Shown piece after piece: positions 1 to 5,984 of a DNA stretch of 5,984 bases. The first letter of the stretch is position 1. Each line of letters opens with the position of its first letter. A program made the position numbers and the translations under genes. This DNA comes from JAHEAO01 sp037968535. GTDB taxonomy: Bacteria > Pseudomonadota > Alphaproteobacteria > Rhodobacterales > Rhodobacteraceae. The stretch covers positions 1-5,984 of the forward strand of contig JBBKVT010000239.1 in NCBI GenBank assembly GCA_037968535.1, read 5' to 3'. The notes beneath the pieces were generated by a model. That model had not been told where the DNA came from and ran no database searches. It worked only from the letters and a program-made list of their open reading frames with translations.

Positions 1-2
1 TC

Positions 3-14
3 GAACGATCGTTC
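3..14. repeat. 12-bp perfect palindrome upstream of the regulator
   Basis: GAACGATCGTTC reads the same on both strands and lies just upstream of the candidate -35 of the regulator gene. It could be a protein-binding site, but its centre is AT rather than the CpG usual in LacI-family operators, and the window edge hides what lies further upstream. Function unknown. Confidence 0.3.
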
Positions 15-22
15 AGGTTACC

Positions 23-52
23 TTGACGTTCGCCCGGTATCATCCATATCTT
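23..52 (+). promoter_or_regulatory. candidate promoter of the LacI-family regulator gene
   Basis: A -35-like TTGACG at 23-28 is followed after 18 nt by TATCTT at 47-52, which matches four of six -10 consensus bases. Transcription would start near 59, giving a leader of about 40 nt before the regulator start at 100. A second TTGAC(T) at 51-56 has no convincing -10 at a usable distance. This is a consensus match only; alphaproteobacterial promoters are often weak matches, so the call is tentative. Confidence 0.35.
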
Positions 53-64
53 GACTCATAAGTT

Positions 65-74
65 TACGCGCGTA
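65..74. promoter_or_regulatory. 10-bp CpG-centred palindrome, possible autoregulatory operator
   Basis: TACGCGCGTA is a perfect palindrome with a central C|G step, the symmetry favoured by LacI-family dimers that insert a hinge helix into the minor groove. It lies just downstream of the presumed transcription start near 59 and before the regulator's Shine-Dalgarno sequence, a position suited to self-repression. It is short, and CG-rich palindromes arise by chance in such DNA, so this is a suggestion only. Confidence 0.25.
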
Positions 75-99
75 GCGATGGGAAAATTGCAGGTAAAAC

Positions 100-1131
100 A
101 TGGCGCAGCCGAAAATCCGCAACATGGAAGAATTCGCAGTGGTCAGCGGAATTTCGCGCCCGACTTTGTCGAAATATTTCAACGATCCCGACAGCGTGCG
201 CCTCAGCTCGCGCCAAAAGATCGAGACGGCGCTGAAGACACACGACTACCGCCCCAATGTCTTCGCCGTGAACCAGAACAGAGGTCGAACCAAGAATATC
301 GGCATCGTCGTGCCCAACCTGGCCGACCCGTTCTTTTCCGAGATCGGCAGAGAGGTTGAGCTTGCCTGCCTCAAGGCGGGGTACAGCCCCATTCTGCTGA
401 GCTCCCATGGCAATCCGTCCTTGGAACGTGACAACCTTGAATCGCTGAGATCGCTGAAACCCGCGGGCGTACTTCTGGCGCCGTTCGGGCGGGCATCGGA
501 CAAGGCGGATATCCGGAATTTCAACCACAATGTTCCCCTGGTGCTGTTCGACGCGAATGTCGAAGATGCGGGCGAAGCCTTCGTTGGCACGAACAATTTT
601 CAAAGCATTGATCTGATGGTGGAATATCTTTGTCGCAGTGGCGAGCCGCCTTGCTTTTTCGAAATGAAGACGCCGACGAACCCGAACGCCAACAAGCGTC
701 GGCAAGCCTATCTGGAGAGCATGGATCGCCACGGGCAAGCCGCCCATATCTTCCAGGCAGGCGGCGACGGCTGGAATTTCGAGGCAATAGGCAGCGTAGA
801 GGGAGAACGGATGCTGAACCAGAAGGCGCTCCCGACCAATACGGTGCTTTGCAGCAACGACCGGCTGGCCATCGGGATGCTGTCCGCAGCATTCGAACTG
901 GGAATTCGCGTTGGCCATCGCGCGGAATGCGAGATACGCATCGCCGGTCACGACGATCACCCGTTTTCGAGGTACACCTGCCCTTCGCTCACGACGATCG
1001 CGCAGGATTACGCCGCGATCGCGAATCGCGCGGTCAGCACCCTGTTCAGGGTCCTGGAATCGGATGAACGCCTGGCCGAGCGGGAAGAAACGCTGTTCGA
1101 CGGCAGACTCGTCATGCGCGACTCTGCCTAA
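100..1131 (+). CDS. LacI-family transcriptional regulator, probably of the polyol operon
   Basis: The 343-residue product has the length and plan of a LacI/GalR regulator. An N-terminal helix-turn-helix lies at about residues 7-28 (NMEEFAVVSGISRPTLSKYF), followed by the third helix up to YRPN at 50-53 and a hinge at about 54-64. From NIGIVVPNLADPFF (about 66-79) to the C-terminus runs a periplasmic-binding-protein-like sensor domain; CSNDRLAIGM (251-260) and IAGHDD (281-286) are typical of its second lobe. The hinge reads FAVNQNRGRTK and lacks the leucine found in the classical ARSLR hinge. The start at 100 is preceded by a modest AGGT Shine-Dalgarno at 91-94. The gene is upstream of, and codirectional with, a polyol transport operon, so it most likely controls that operon in response to a sugar alcohol. 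The ligand, and whether it represses or activates, cannot be read from sequence. Family assignment is firm; target is inferred from position. Confidence 0.9.
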   Translation: MAQPKIRNMEEFAVVSGISRPTLSKYFNDPDSVRLSSRQKIETALKTHDYRPNVFAVNQNRGRTKNIGIVVPNLADPFFSEIGREVELACLKAGYSPILLSSHGNPSLERDNLESLRSLKPAGVLLAPFGRASDKADIRNFNHNVPLVLFDANVEDAGEAFVGTNNFQSIDLMVEYLCRSGEPPCFFEMKTPTNPNANKRRQAYLESMDRHGQAAHIFQAGGDGWNFEAIGSVEGERMLNQKALPTNTVLCSNDRLAIGMLSAAFELGIRVGHRAECEIRIAGHDDHPFSRYTCPSLTTIAQDYAAIANRAVSTLFRVLESDERLAEREETLFDGRLVMRDSA

Positions 1132-1151
1132 CATATTGAAATTGCCGCCCA

Positions 1152-1167
1152 TAAAGAATTATCTTTA
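1152..1167. promoter_or_regulatory. inverted repeat upstream of the smoE promoter, candidate regulator site
   Basis: TAAAGA at 1152-1157 is the exact reverse complement of TCTTTA at 1162-1167, with a 4-nt spacer. The repeat is AT-rich and not followed by a T-run, so it is unlikely to be the terminator of the regulator gene. Its centre is about 61 bp upstream of the predicted transcription start near 1221, a distance typical of an upstream activator site or an auxiliary operator. The binding protein is unknown; the adjacent LacI-family regulator is the obvious candidate. Confidence 0.4.
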
Positions 1168-1180
1168 CGCGAGACAAAAT

Positions 1181-1195
1181 GTTAATTGACTTAAC
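1181..1195. promoter_or_regulatory. inverted repeat over the -35 of the smoE promoter, candidate operator
   Basis: GTTAA at 1181-1185 is the exact reverse complement of TTAAC at 1191-1195, separated by TTGAC. The -35 hexamer TTGACT lies at 1186-1191, inside the repeat, so a protein bound here would block RNA polymerase. This placement suits a repressor operator. The arms are only 5 bp, so the match is suggestive rather than proof. Confidence 0.45.
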
Positions 1196-1214
1196 GTCAC
1201 TCCGAACCTACGAT
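1186..1214 (+). promoter_or_regulatory. sigma70-like promoter of the polyol transport operon
   Basis: TTGACT at 1186-1191 matches five of six -35 consensus bases. After an optimal 17-nt spacer, TACGAT at 1209-1214 matches four of six -10 bases, including the key TA at the start and the final T. The predicted start near 1221 leaves a leader of about 28 nt with a strong Shine-Dalgarno GGAGGA at 1237-1242, 6 nt before the smoE ATG. It is the best promoter candidate in the 117-nt gap between the regulator and the operon. Confidence 0.55.
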
Positions 1215-1248
1215 TTCCTGGCTCATCCCGCTACATGGAGGAACCCGG

Positions 1249-2559
1249 ATGTCACTGAAGGATTCACTCGTTGCCGCCACGGCGATTACGCTGGTAACCG
1301 CCAGCGGCGCTTTCGCCGAAACCACCGTCACCATCGCCACCGTGAACAACGGTGACATGATCCGAATGCAGAGTCTCGCGGGTGAGTTCACCGCCAGCCA
1401 CCCCGATATCAAACTCGAGTGGGTGACACTGGAGGAGAACGTCCTGCGTCAGCGCGTGACCCAGGACATCGCCGCCAATGGCGGCCAGTTCGACGTGATG
1501 AGTATCGGCACCTACGAGGTTCCGATCTGGGCCGGCCAGGACTGGCTTGTCTCGCTCAACGATCTTCCGGCCGAATGGGACGCCGATGATATCCTGCCCG
1601 CCATTCGCGACGGGCTGACCGTGGATGGCGAGCTCTATGCCGCGCCGTTCTACGGTGAAAGTTCGATGGTCATGTATCGCAAGGACCTGGTGGAGAAGGC
1701 CGGGCTGGAAATGCCCGAAGCGCCGACCTGGGACCAGATCAGGGAAGCCGCGGCCGCGATGACCGACGCGGACAACGAAGTCTACGGCATCTGCCTGCGC
1801 GGCAAGGCCGGCTGGGGCGAGAACATGGCGTTCCTGACGGCGATGTCCAACTCGTTCGGCGCGCGTTGGTTTGACGAGGACTGGCAGCCGGAGCTGAACG
1901 GCCCCGAGTGGACCGCGACGGTCAACTACTACATGGACCTGATGAACAACTACGGCCCTCCGGGCGCCTCGACCAACGGGTTCAACGAAAACCTGTCGCT
2001 GTTCCAGCAGGGCAAATGCGGCATGTGGATCGACGCCACCGTGGCGGCGTCCTTCGTGACCAACCCCGACGACTCGACCGTGGCCGACCAGGTGGGCTTC
2101 GCCCTCGCGCCGGACACCGGACTTGGCAAGCGCAGCAACTGGCTCTGGGCCTGGTCGCTGGCGATCCCGGCTGGTTCCGACGCCACCGCCGAAGCCAAGG
2201 AATTCGTCGCATGGGCGACCTCGAAGGACTTCACCGATCTGGTCGCCTCGAAGGAAGGTTGGGCCAACGTGCCTCCGGGAACGCGCTCCTCGCTCTACGA
2301 GAACCCCGAATATCAGAATGCGGCCCCCTTCGCGGCGATGACCCTGAAATCGATCAACGCCGCCGACCCGACTGCGCCGTCGGTCAAGCCGGTACCCTAT
2401 ACGGGTGTCCAGTTCGTGGCCATTCCGGAATTCGCGGGCATCGCGACCCAGGTCGGTCAGGAAATCTCGGCCGCGCTTGCCGGTCAGCAGACGGTCGAAG
2501 AGGCTCTGGACAAGGCGCAGGCGCTCACCGCTGACGAAATGGAAGCTGCGGGCTACTAG
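1249..2559 (+). CDS. smoE: periplasmic polyol-binding protein of an ABC transporter (SmoE/MtlE type)
   Basis: This 436-residue extracellular solute-binding protein (family 1, maltose-binding-like) would capture sorbitol, mannitol or a related sugar alcohol in the periplasm and deliver it to the SmoF/SmoG permease. A Sec signal peptide is visible: short charged start, hydrophobic stretch at about 7-20, and an AFA cleavage site after residue 23, giving a mature start ETTVTIATVNN. No lipobox cysteine is seen, so the mature protein should be soluble. Family-typical segments include APFYGESSMVMYRKDL (132-147), GKCGMWIDAT (255-264) and the Trp-rich NWLWAWSLAIP (297-307), which are consistent with a polyol/sugar site lined by aromatic residues. 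The start is set by GGAGGA 6 nt upstream. It is the first gene of the operon and is separated from the permease genes by a strong hairpin. The exact polyol cannot be decided from sequence; arabitol or xylitol are alternatives. Confidence 0.9.
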   Translation: MSLKDSLVAATAITLVTASGAFAETTVTIATVNNGDMIRMQSLAGEFTASHPDIKLEWVTLEENVLRQRVTQDIAANGGQFDVMSIGTYEVPIWAGQDWLVSLNDLPAEWDADDILPAIRDGLTVDGELYAAPFYGESSMVMYRKDLVEKAGLEMPEAPTWDQIREAAAAMTDADNEVYGICLRGKAGWGENMAFLTAMSNSFGARWFDEDWQPELNGPEWTATVNYYMDLMNNYGPPGASTNGFNENLSLFQQGKCGMWIDATVAASFVTNPDDSTVADQVGFALAPDTGLGKRSNWLWAWSLAIPAGSDATAEAKEFVAWATSKDFTDLVASKEGWANVPPGTRSSLYENPEYQNAAPFAAMTLKSINAADPTAPSVKPVPYTGVQFVAIPEFAGIATQVGQEISAALAGQQTVEEALDKAQALTADEMEAAGY

Positions 2560-2564
2560 CCCGC
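2548..2564. repeat. 17-bp palindrome spanning the smoE stop codon
   Basis: GCGGGCTA and TAGCCCGC flank a central C, so the last codons and the TAG stop (2557-2559) lie inside a perfect inverted repeat. In RNA it could form a 7-bp stem with a 3-nt loop. It sits just before a larger hairpin at 2574-2611. It may help protect the smoE 3' end, though part of the left arm is constrained by coding sequence. Confidence 0.5.
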
Positions 2565-2573
2565 GCCTTCCGT

Positions 2574-2611
2574 CCCCGGGGGGCGCTCCCGGCTCCCTGC
2601 GCCCCCCGGGG
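2574..2611 (+). terminator. strong intercistronic hairpin between smoE and smoF (attenuator or mRNA-protecting stem)
   Basis: Positions 2574-2586 and 2599-2611 are perfect reverse complements: 13 bp, every pair G:C, with a 12-nt loop (TCCCGGCTCCCT). The right arm is followed by TTCATACTTTC, not a clean T-run, so it is not a textbook terminator. Stems in this position after binding-protein genes are known to allow partial termination or to shield the upstream mRNA from 3' exonucleases, giving more binding protein than permease (the malE-malF gap is the familiar case). No promoter is obvious between this stem and smoF, which suggests read-through supplies the downstream genes. Confidence 0.75.
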
Positions 2612-2646
2612 TTCATACTTTCGCTACATCGGAAATTGGAAACGGG

Positions 2647-2660
2647 CCGTCTCGAGACGG
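2647..2660. repeat. 14-bp perfect palindrome just upstream of the smoF ribosome binding site
   Basis: CCGTCTCGAGACGG is self-complementary. As RNA it can fold into a 5-bp stem with a TCGA loop, ending 5 nt before the Shine-Dalgarno GGAGGAGG at 2666-2673. It could be a small translation-modulating hairpin, the end point of 3' trimming, or a DNA-binding site; nothing else in the sequence decides between these. Confidence 0.4.
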
Positions 2661-2680
2661 TCAACGGAGGAGGCGCCACC

Positions 2681-3547
2681 ATGGCAACCCAACATTCCCG
2701 AACGGCGGCGCGCCTGATGATGGCGCCGGCAGTGGTCCTGCTCTTGGGCTGGATGCTCGTTCCCCTGATCATGACGCTTATCTTCTCGTTCAAGAAATAC
2801 CTGCCCATGCGTGGCGGCGATCTTGGCTGGACCGGTTTCGACAACTACATCCGCTTCGTCACCTCCAGCGCCTTCTGGCCCTCGGTCCTGGCGACGCTGG
2901 TCGTTGTCGGCGGCGTCCTGCTCATCACCGTCGTCTTCGGCGTCCTCTTGGCTTTGCTTCTCAATCAGCCGATGTGGGGCCAGGGCGTTGTCCGCATCCT
3001 CGTGATCGCCCCGTTCTTCGTCATGCCGACCGTTTCGGCGCTGGTGTGGAAGAACATGTTCATGGATCCGGTCAACGGGCTTTTCGCCCATCTGTGGAAG
3101 TTCTTCGGCGCACAGCCCGTCGAATGGCTCAGCCAGGCCTCGCTGCAATCAATCGTCATGATCGTCTCATGGCAGTGGCTGCCCTTTGCGACGCTGATCC
3201 TGCTGACGGCGATCCAGTCGTTGGACCGCGAACAACTCGAGGCCGCCGAGATGGATGGCGCGCCGCCGATCAAGCGTTTCGGTTTCATCACTCTGCCCCA
3301 TCTTGGCCGCGCCATCACCGTCGTGGTCCTGATCCAGACGATCTTTCTTCTGTCGATTTTCGCCGAGATCTTCGTGACCACCCAAGGTTCGTTCGGCACC
3401 CGGACACTCACCTACCTGATCTACCAGCGCGTGCTGGAGAGCCAGAATGTGGGTCTGGGTTCCGCCGGTGGTGTCTATGCAATCATTCTCGCCAATATCG
3501 TCGCCATCTTCCTGATGCGCGCGGTCGGCAAGAACCTGGACGCGTGA
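2681..3547 (+). CDS. smoF: polyol ABC transporter permease subunit 1 (SmoF/MtlF type)
   Basis: The 288-residue product is an integral inner-membrane permease of the MalF-like binding-protein-dependent transport family. About six membrane segments can be read, near residues 13-35, 65-94, 104-123, 153-177, 209-233 and 264-283. The EAA loop that docks onto the ATPase is clear at 187-208 (EAAEMDGAPPIKRFGFITLP), with the conserved EAA and G. The start was placed at ATG 2681 because GGAGGAGG lies 7 nt upstream (2666-2673); the frame stays open upstream to 2405, but that extension overlaps smoE and the hairpin region and encodes Arg/Pro-rich non-family sequence. It forms a heterodimer with SmoG, whose gene starts 10 nt after its stop. 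Substrate is inferred from the neighbouring binding protein and dehydrogenase. Confidence 0.92.
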   Translation: MATQHSRTAARLMMAPAVVLLLGWMLVPLIMTLIFSFKKYLPMRGGDLGWTGFDNYIRFVTSSAFWPSVLATLVVVGGVLLITVVFGVLLALLLNQPMWGQGVVRILVIAPFFVMPTVSALVWKNMFMDPVNGLFAHLWKFFGAQPVEWLSQASLQSIVMIVSWQWLPFATLILLTAIQSLDREQLEAAEMDGAPPIKRFGFITLPHLGRAITVVVLIQTIFLLSIFAEIFVTTQGSFGTRTLTYLIYQRVLESQNVGLGSAGGVYAIILANIVAIFLMRAVGKNLDA

Positions 3548-3557
3548 GGAGGACATC

Positions 3558-4388
3558 ATGGCGCGCACGGTTACTCAACAACGCAAGATCATCAACACCG
3601 CCGCCGCATGGGCCATCGGTCTGCTGATCTTCTTCCCGATCCTCTGGACGATCCTGACCAGCTTCAAGACCGAAGCGATGGCGATCGCCGACCCGCCGGT
3701 CTTCCTGGCCTTCGACTGGACGCTGGAAAACTACTCGGTGGTCCTGGAACGCTCCAACTACATGCGGTTCCTCCTGAACTCGGTGATCATCGCCGGCGGC
3801 TCGACCATCCTCGGGATCATCATCGCGGTTCCCGCCGCCTGGTCGATGGCTTTCGTGCCATCGCATCGGACGAAGGACATCCTTCTCTGGATGCTTTCGA
3901 CAAAAATGCTTCCGGCGGTCGGCGTGCTCTATCCGATCTACCTGATCTTCATCAAACTCGGGCTGCTCGACAGCCGGACCGGCCTGGTCATCGTGCTGAT
4001 GCTCATGAACCTGCCGATCATCGTCTGGATGCTCTACACTTACTTCCGCGAAATTCCGGGCGAAATCCTTGAAGCCGCACGGATGGACGGAGCATCACTG
4101 AAGGCGGAGATCCTTTACGTGCTCACGCCGATGGCTGTGCCCGGTATCGCCTCGACGTTGCTGCTGAACTTCATCCTGGCATGGAACGAGGCCTTCTGGA
4201 CGCTGAACCTGACCGCGGCCAAGGCGGCTCCGCTCACGGCCTTCATCGCCAGTTACTCCAGCCCCGAAGGGCTCTTCTACGCCAAACTCAGCGCCGCCTC
4301 GACCATGGCGATCGCGCCGATCCTCATTCTCGGCTGGTTCAGCCAGAAGCAACTCGTCAGCGGCCTGACCTTTGGCGCCGTCAAATAA
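3558..4388 (+). CDS. smoG: polyol ABC transporter permease subunit 2 (SmoG/MtlG type)
   Basis: This 276-residue MalG-like permease is the partner of SmoF in the membrane channel. About six hydrophobic segments are visible, near residues 12-33, 72-98, 106-133, 140-161, 188-211 and 246-266. The EAA loop is at 172-191 (EAARMDGASLKAEILYVLTP), preceded by FREIPGEIL as usual in this family. The C-terminus ends in the family-like QLVSGLTFGAVK. GGAGG at 3548-3552 is directly after the smoF stop and 5 nt before the ATG, so the two permeases are probably translationally coupled. Length is normal for the family and no damage is seen. Confidence 0.93.
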   Translation: MARTVTQQRKIINTAAAWAIGLLIFFPILWTILTSFKTEAMAIADPPVFLAFDWTLENYSVVLERSNYMRFLLNSVIIAGGSTILGIIIAVPAAWSMAFVPSHRTKDILLWMLSTKMLPAVGVLYPIYLIFIKLGLLDSRTGLVIVLMLMNLPIIVWMLYTYFREIPGEILEAARMDGASLKAEILYVLTPMAVPGIASTLLLNFILAWNEAFWTLNLTAAKAAPLTAFIASYSSPEGLFYAKLSAASTMAIAPILILGWFSQKQLVSGLTFGAVK

Positions 4389-4403
4389 GGAAGGAATAGA
4401 CCA

Positions 4404-4937
<534 letters not shown>

Positions 4938-5408
4938 ATGAACGAGCGGCTCAAGACCACCATGATCTACGTCACTCACGATCAGGTCGAGGCCATGACC
5001 ATGGCAGACAAGATCGTGGTGCTGCATGCTGGCGTGATCGAACAGGTCGGAAGTCCGCTTGAGCTCTATCACAGGCCGCTCAACGTGTTCGTGGCCGGCT
5101 TCATCGGCTCGCCCAAGATGAACCTCATCGAAGGCGCGGAGGCCACGAAACATGACGCCCGCACCATCGGCATCCGTCCCGAGCATATCGACGTGACCGA
5201 GAGCGACGGCGCATGGCAGGGCGTTGTCGGGGTGGCCGAACACCTTGGATCGGACACCTTCTTTCACGTCCACAAGACCGGGTTGGCCGAAATGATCACC
5301 GTGCGGGCGCCGGGCGAGGTGAGCTTCCGTCACGGCGACACCATCCATCTGACCCCGCGCCTGGAACAGCTGCACAGGTTCGACGAGCAGGGTCTGAGGA
5401 TCGAGTGA
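4938..5408 (+). CDS. smoK: polyol ABC transporter ATPase, C-terminal fragment (H-loop and TOBE domain)
   Basis: The reading frame continues directly from the smoK stop, with an ATG adjoining the TAA. The 156 residues begin with NERLKTTMIYVTHDQVEAMT, which holds the switch (H-loop) histidine at H14, then the end of the nucleotide-binding domain (ADKIVVLHAGVIEQVGSP), the linker FVAGFIGSPKMN and a TOBE-type regulatory domain with GIRPEHIDV. It has no Walker or signature motifs, so it cannot be an ATPase alone. A start at 4938 could be used by termination-reinitiation, but only a weak GGAAA at 4925-4929 lies upstream, and the methionine itself may derive from a frameshifted Leu codon. The stop at 5406-5408 overlaps the smoS start by one base. 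Intact motifs argue that the break is recent or not real. Confidence 0.8.
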   Translation: MNERLKTTMIYVTHDQVEAMTMADKIVVLHAGVIEQVGSPLELYHRPLNVFVAGFIGSPKMNLIEGAEATKHDARTIGIRPEHIDVTESDGAWQGVVGVAEHLGSDTFFHVHKTGLAEMITVRAPGEVSFRHGDTIHLTPRLEQLHRFDEQGLRIE

Positions 5409-5984
5409 TGCGCCTCGCTGGAAAAACAGCCCTCATCACTGGCGCCGCCCGGGGAATCGGGCGGAGCTTCGCCGAAGCCTATGTCAGAGAAGGCGCGCGG
5501 GTGGCGATCGCCGATATCAATATCGACGGCGCCCGCGAAACCGCCGCGTCATTGGGCGACGCCGCCACAGCTGTCGCGCTTGACGTCACCGTTCAGGCCA
5601 GCATCGACAACGCCGTGGCGGAGACGGTCGCAACCCTCGGGCGGATCGACATCCTGATCAACAACGCGGCGCTGTTCACGGCGGCGCCGATCGTCGAAAT
5701 CGACCGCGCCGAGTTCGCCCGCGTCTTCGACATCAACGTAGCGGGCACGCTTTTCACCCTGCAGGCGGTCGCACGGCACATGATCGACCGCGGCCGCGGC
5801 GGCAAGATCATCAACATGGCCAGCCAGGCGGGCCGTCGCGGTGAGCCGCTGGTCGCTGTCTACTGCGCCACGAAGGCGGCGGTCATTTCGCTCACGCAAT
5901 CGGCCGGGCTGGACCTGATCAAACACGGCATCAACGTGAACGCGATTTCCCCCGGTGTCGTCGATGGCGAGCATTGGGATGGGG
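5408..5984 (+). CDS. smoS: sorbitol (L-iditol) 2-dehydrogenase, SDR family, 3' end cut by window
   Basis: The window holds the first 192 codons of a classical short-chain dehydrogenase that strongly resembles Rhodobacter sphaeroides SmoS (about 256 residues, recalled), so roughly the last quarter is missing. Cofactor motif TGAARGIG lies at 11-18 and an acidic D36 at the end of the second strand indicates NAD rather than NADP. The NNAA motif is at 85-88; the catalytic tetrad is N110, S139, Y152 and K156 (YCATK). The cut end reads SPGVVDGEHWDG, as in SmoS. It would oxidise D-sorbitol to D-fructose, and possibly galactitol or L-iditol, in the cytoplasm. The ATG overlaps the stop of the ATPase gene (TGATG) and has GAGGA at 5396-5400, 7 nt upstream, so translation is likely coupled. 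Its presence is the main reason for calling the transporter a sorbitol/mannitol system. Confidence 0.9.
   Translation, partial: MRLAGKTALITGAARGIGRSFAEAYVREGARVAIADINIDGARETAASLGDAATAVALDVTVQASIDNAVAETVATLGRIDILINNAALFTAAPIVEIDRAEFARVFDINVAGTLFTLQAVARHMIDRGRGGKIINMASQAGRRGEPLVAVYCATKAAVISLTQSAGLDLIKHGINVNAISPGVVDGEHWDG

Noticed and set aside
64..1152. A 362-codon minus-strand open frame opposite the LacI-family regulator.
   Set aside because: The plus strand encodes a clear LacI protein over the same bases; the antisense translation has no family-like pattern and begins in the AT-rich intergenic region without a usable Shine-Dalgarno.
1132..1180. Rho-independent terminator after the regulator gene.
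   Set aside because: The only stem (1152-1167) is AT-rich, 6 bp, and followed by CGCGAG rather than a T-run, so it fits a binding site better.
2405..2680. A 92-codon N-terminal extension of smoF overlapping the end of smoE.
   Set aside because: The extension is Arg/Pro/Ser-rich, runs through the hairpin, and is not a permease sequence. ATG 2681 with GGAGGAGG at optimal spacing gives a normal-length protein.
1264..2844. A 526-codon open frame on the minus strand opposite smoE and the start of smoF.
   Set aside because: It is a shadow of high-GC coding sequence: Arg/Gly/His/Val-rich, no recognisable domain, no ribosome binding logic, and it spans the intercistronic hairpin. The plus-strand genes explain the region fully.

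Overview
The window is a GC-rich stretch, entirely plus-strand in its gene content, that looks like alphaproteobacterial DNA, most likely from the Rhodobacterales (Rhodobacter/Paracoccus/Roseobacter type). The basis is the codon use and the close resemblance, from memory, of the last gene to Rhodobacter sphaeroides sorbitol dehydrogenase (SmoS) and of the transporter genes to the SmoEFGK polyol ABC transporter. No database search was possible, so the taxonomic call is an inference.

Layout: (1) 1-99, upstream region with a weak promoter candidate and two small palindromes; (2) 100-1131, a LacI-family regulator; (3) 1132-1248, an intergenic control region with two inverted repeats, a good sigma70-like promoter (TTGACT, 17 nt, TACGAT) and a strong Shine-Dalgarno sequence; (4) 1249-2559, the periplasmic polyol-binding protein (smoE type); (5) 2560-2680, a spacer with a perfect 13-bp all-G/C hairpin, a second hairpin over the smoE stop codon and a 14-bp palindrome; (6) 2681-3547 and 3558-4388, the two permease subunits (smoF, smoG); (7) 4404-5408, the ATPase (smoK) split by an in-frame TAA; (8) 5408 to the window end, the start of an SDR polyol dehydrogenase (smoS), cut by the edge.

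Together the genes form one import-and-oxidise operon: the regulator senses a polyol, the binding protein captures it in the periplasm, SmoF/SmoG carry it across the inner membrane using ATP hydrolysis by SmoK, and SmoS oxidises it to a ketose. Spacings are tight (10 nt, 15 nt, 1-nt overlap) except for the smoE-smoF spacer, whose hairpin probably keeps binding-protein output above permease output.

The most unusual item is the lesion in smoK. Around 4929-4943 the family-typical residues can be recovered by removing one T (4932) and restoring one base before 4939. This suggests two compensating single-base indels six bases apart, which create a local frameshift carrying a stop codon. All downstream motifs are intact and in the original frame, so this is a very recent mutation, a sequence error, or a genuinely two-part ATPase. 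I did not find a novel defence, mobile or RNA system; the rest is a standard polyol transport locus.
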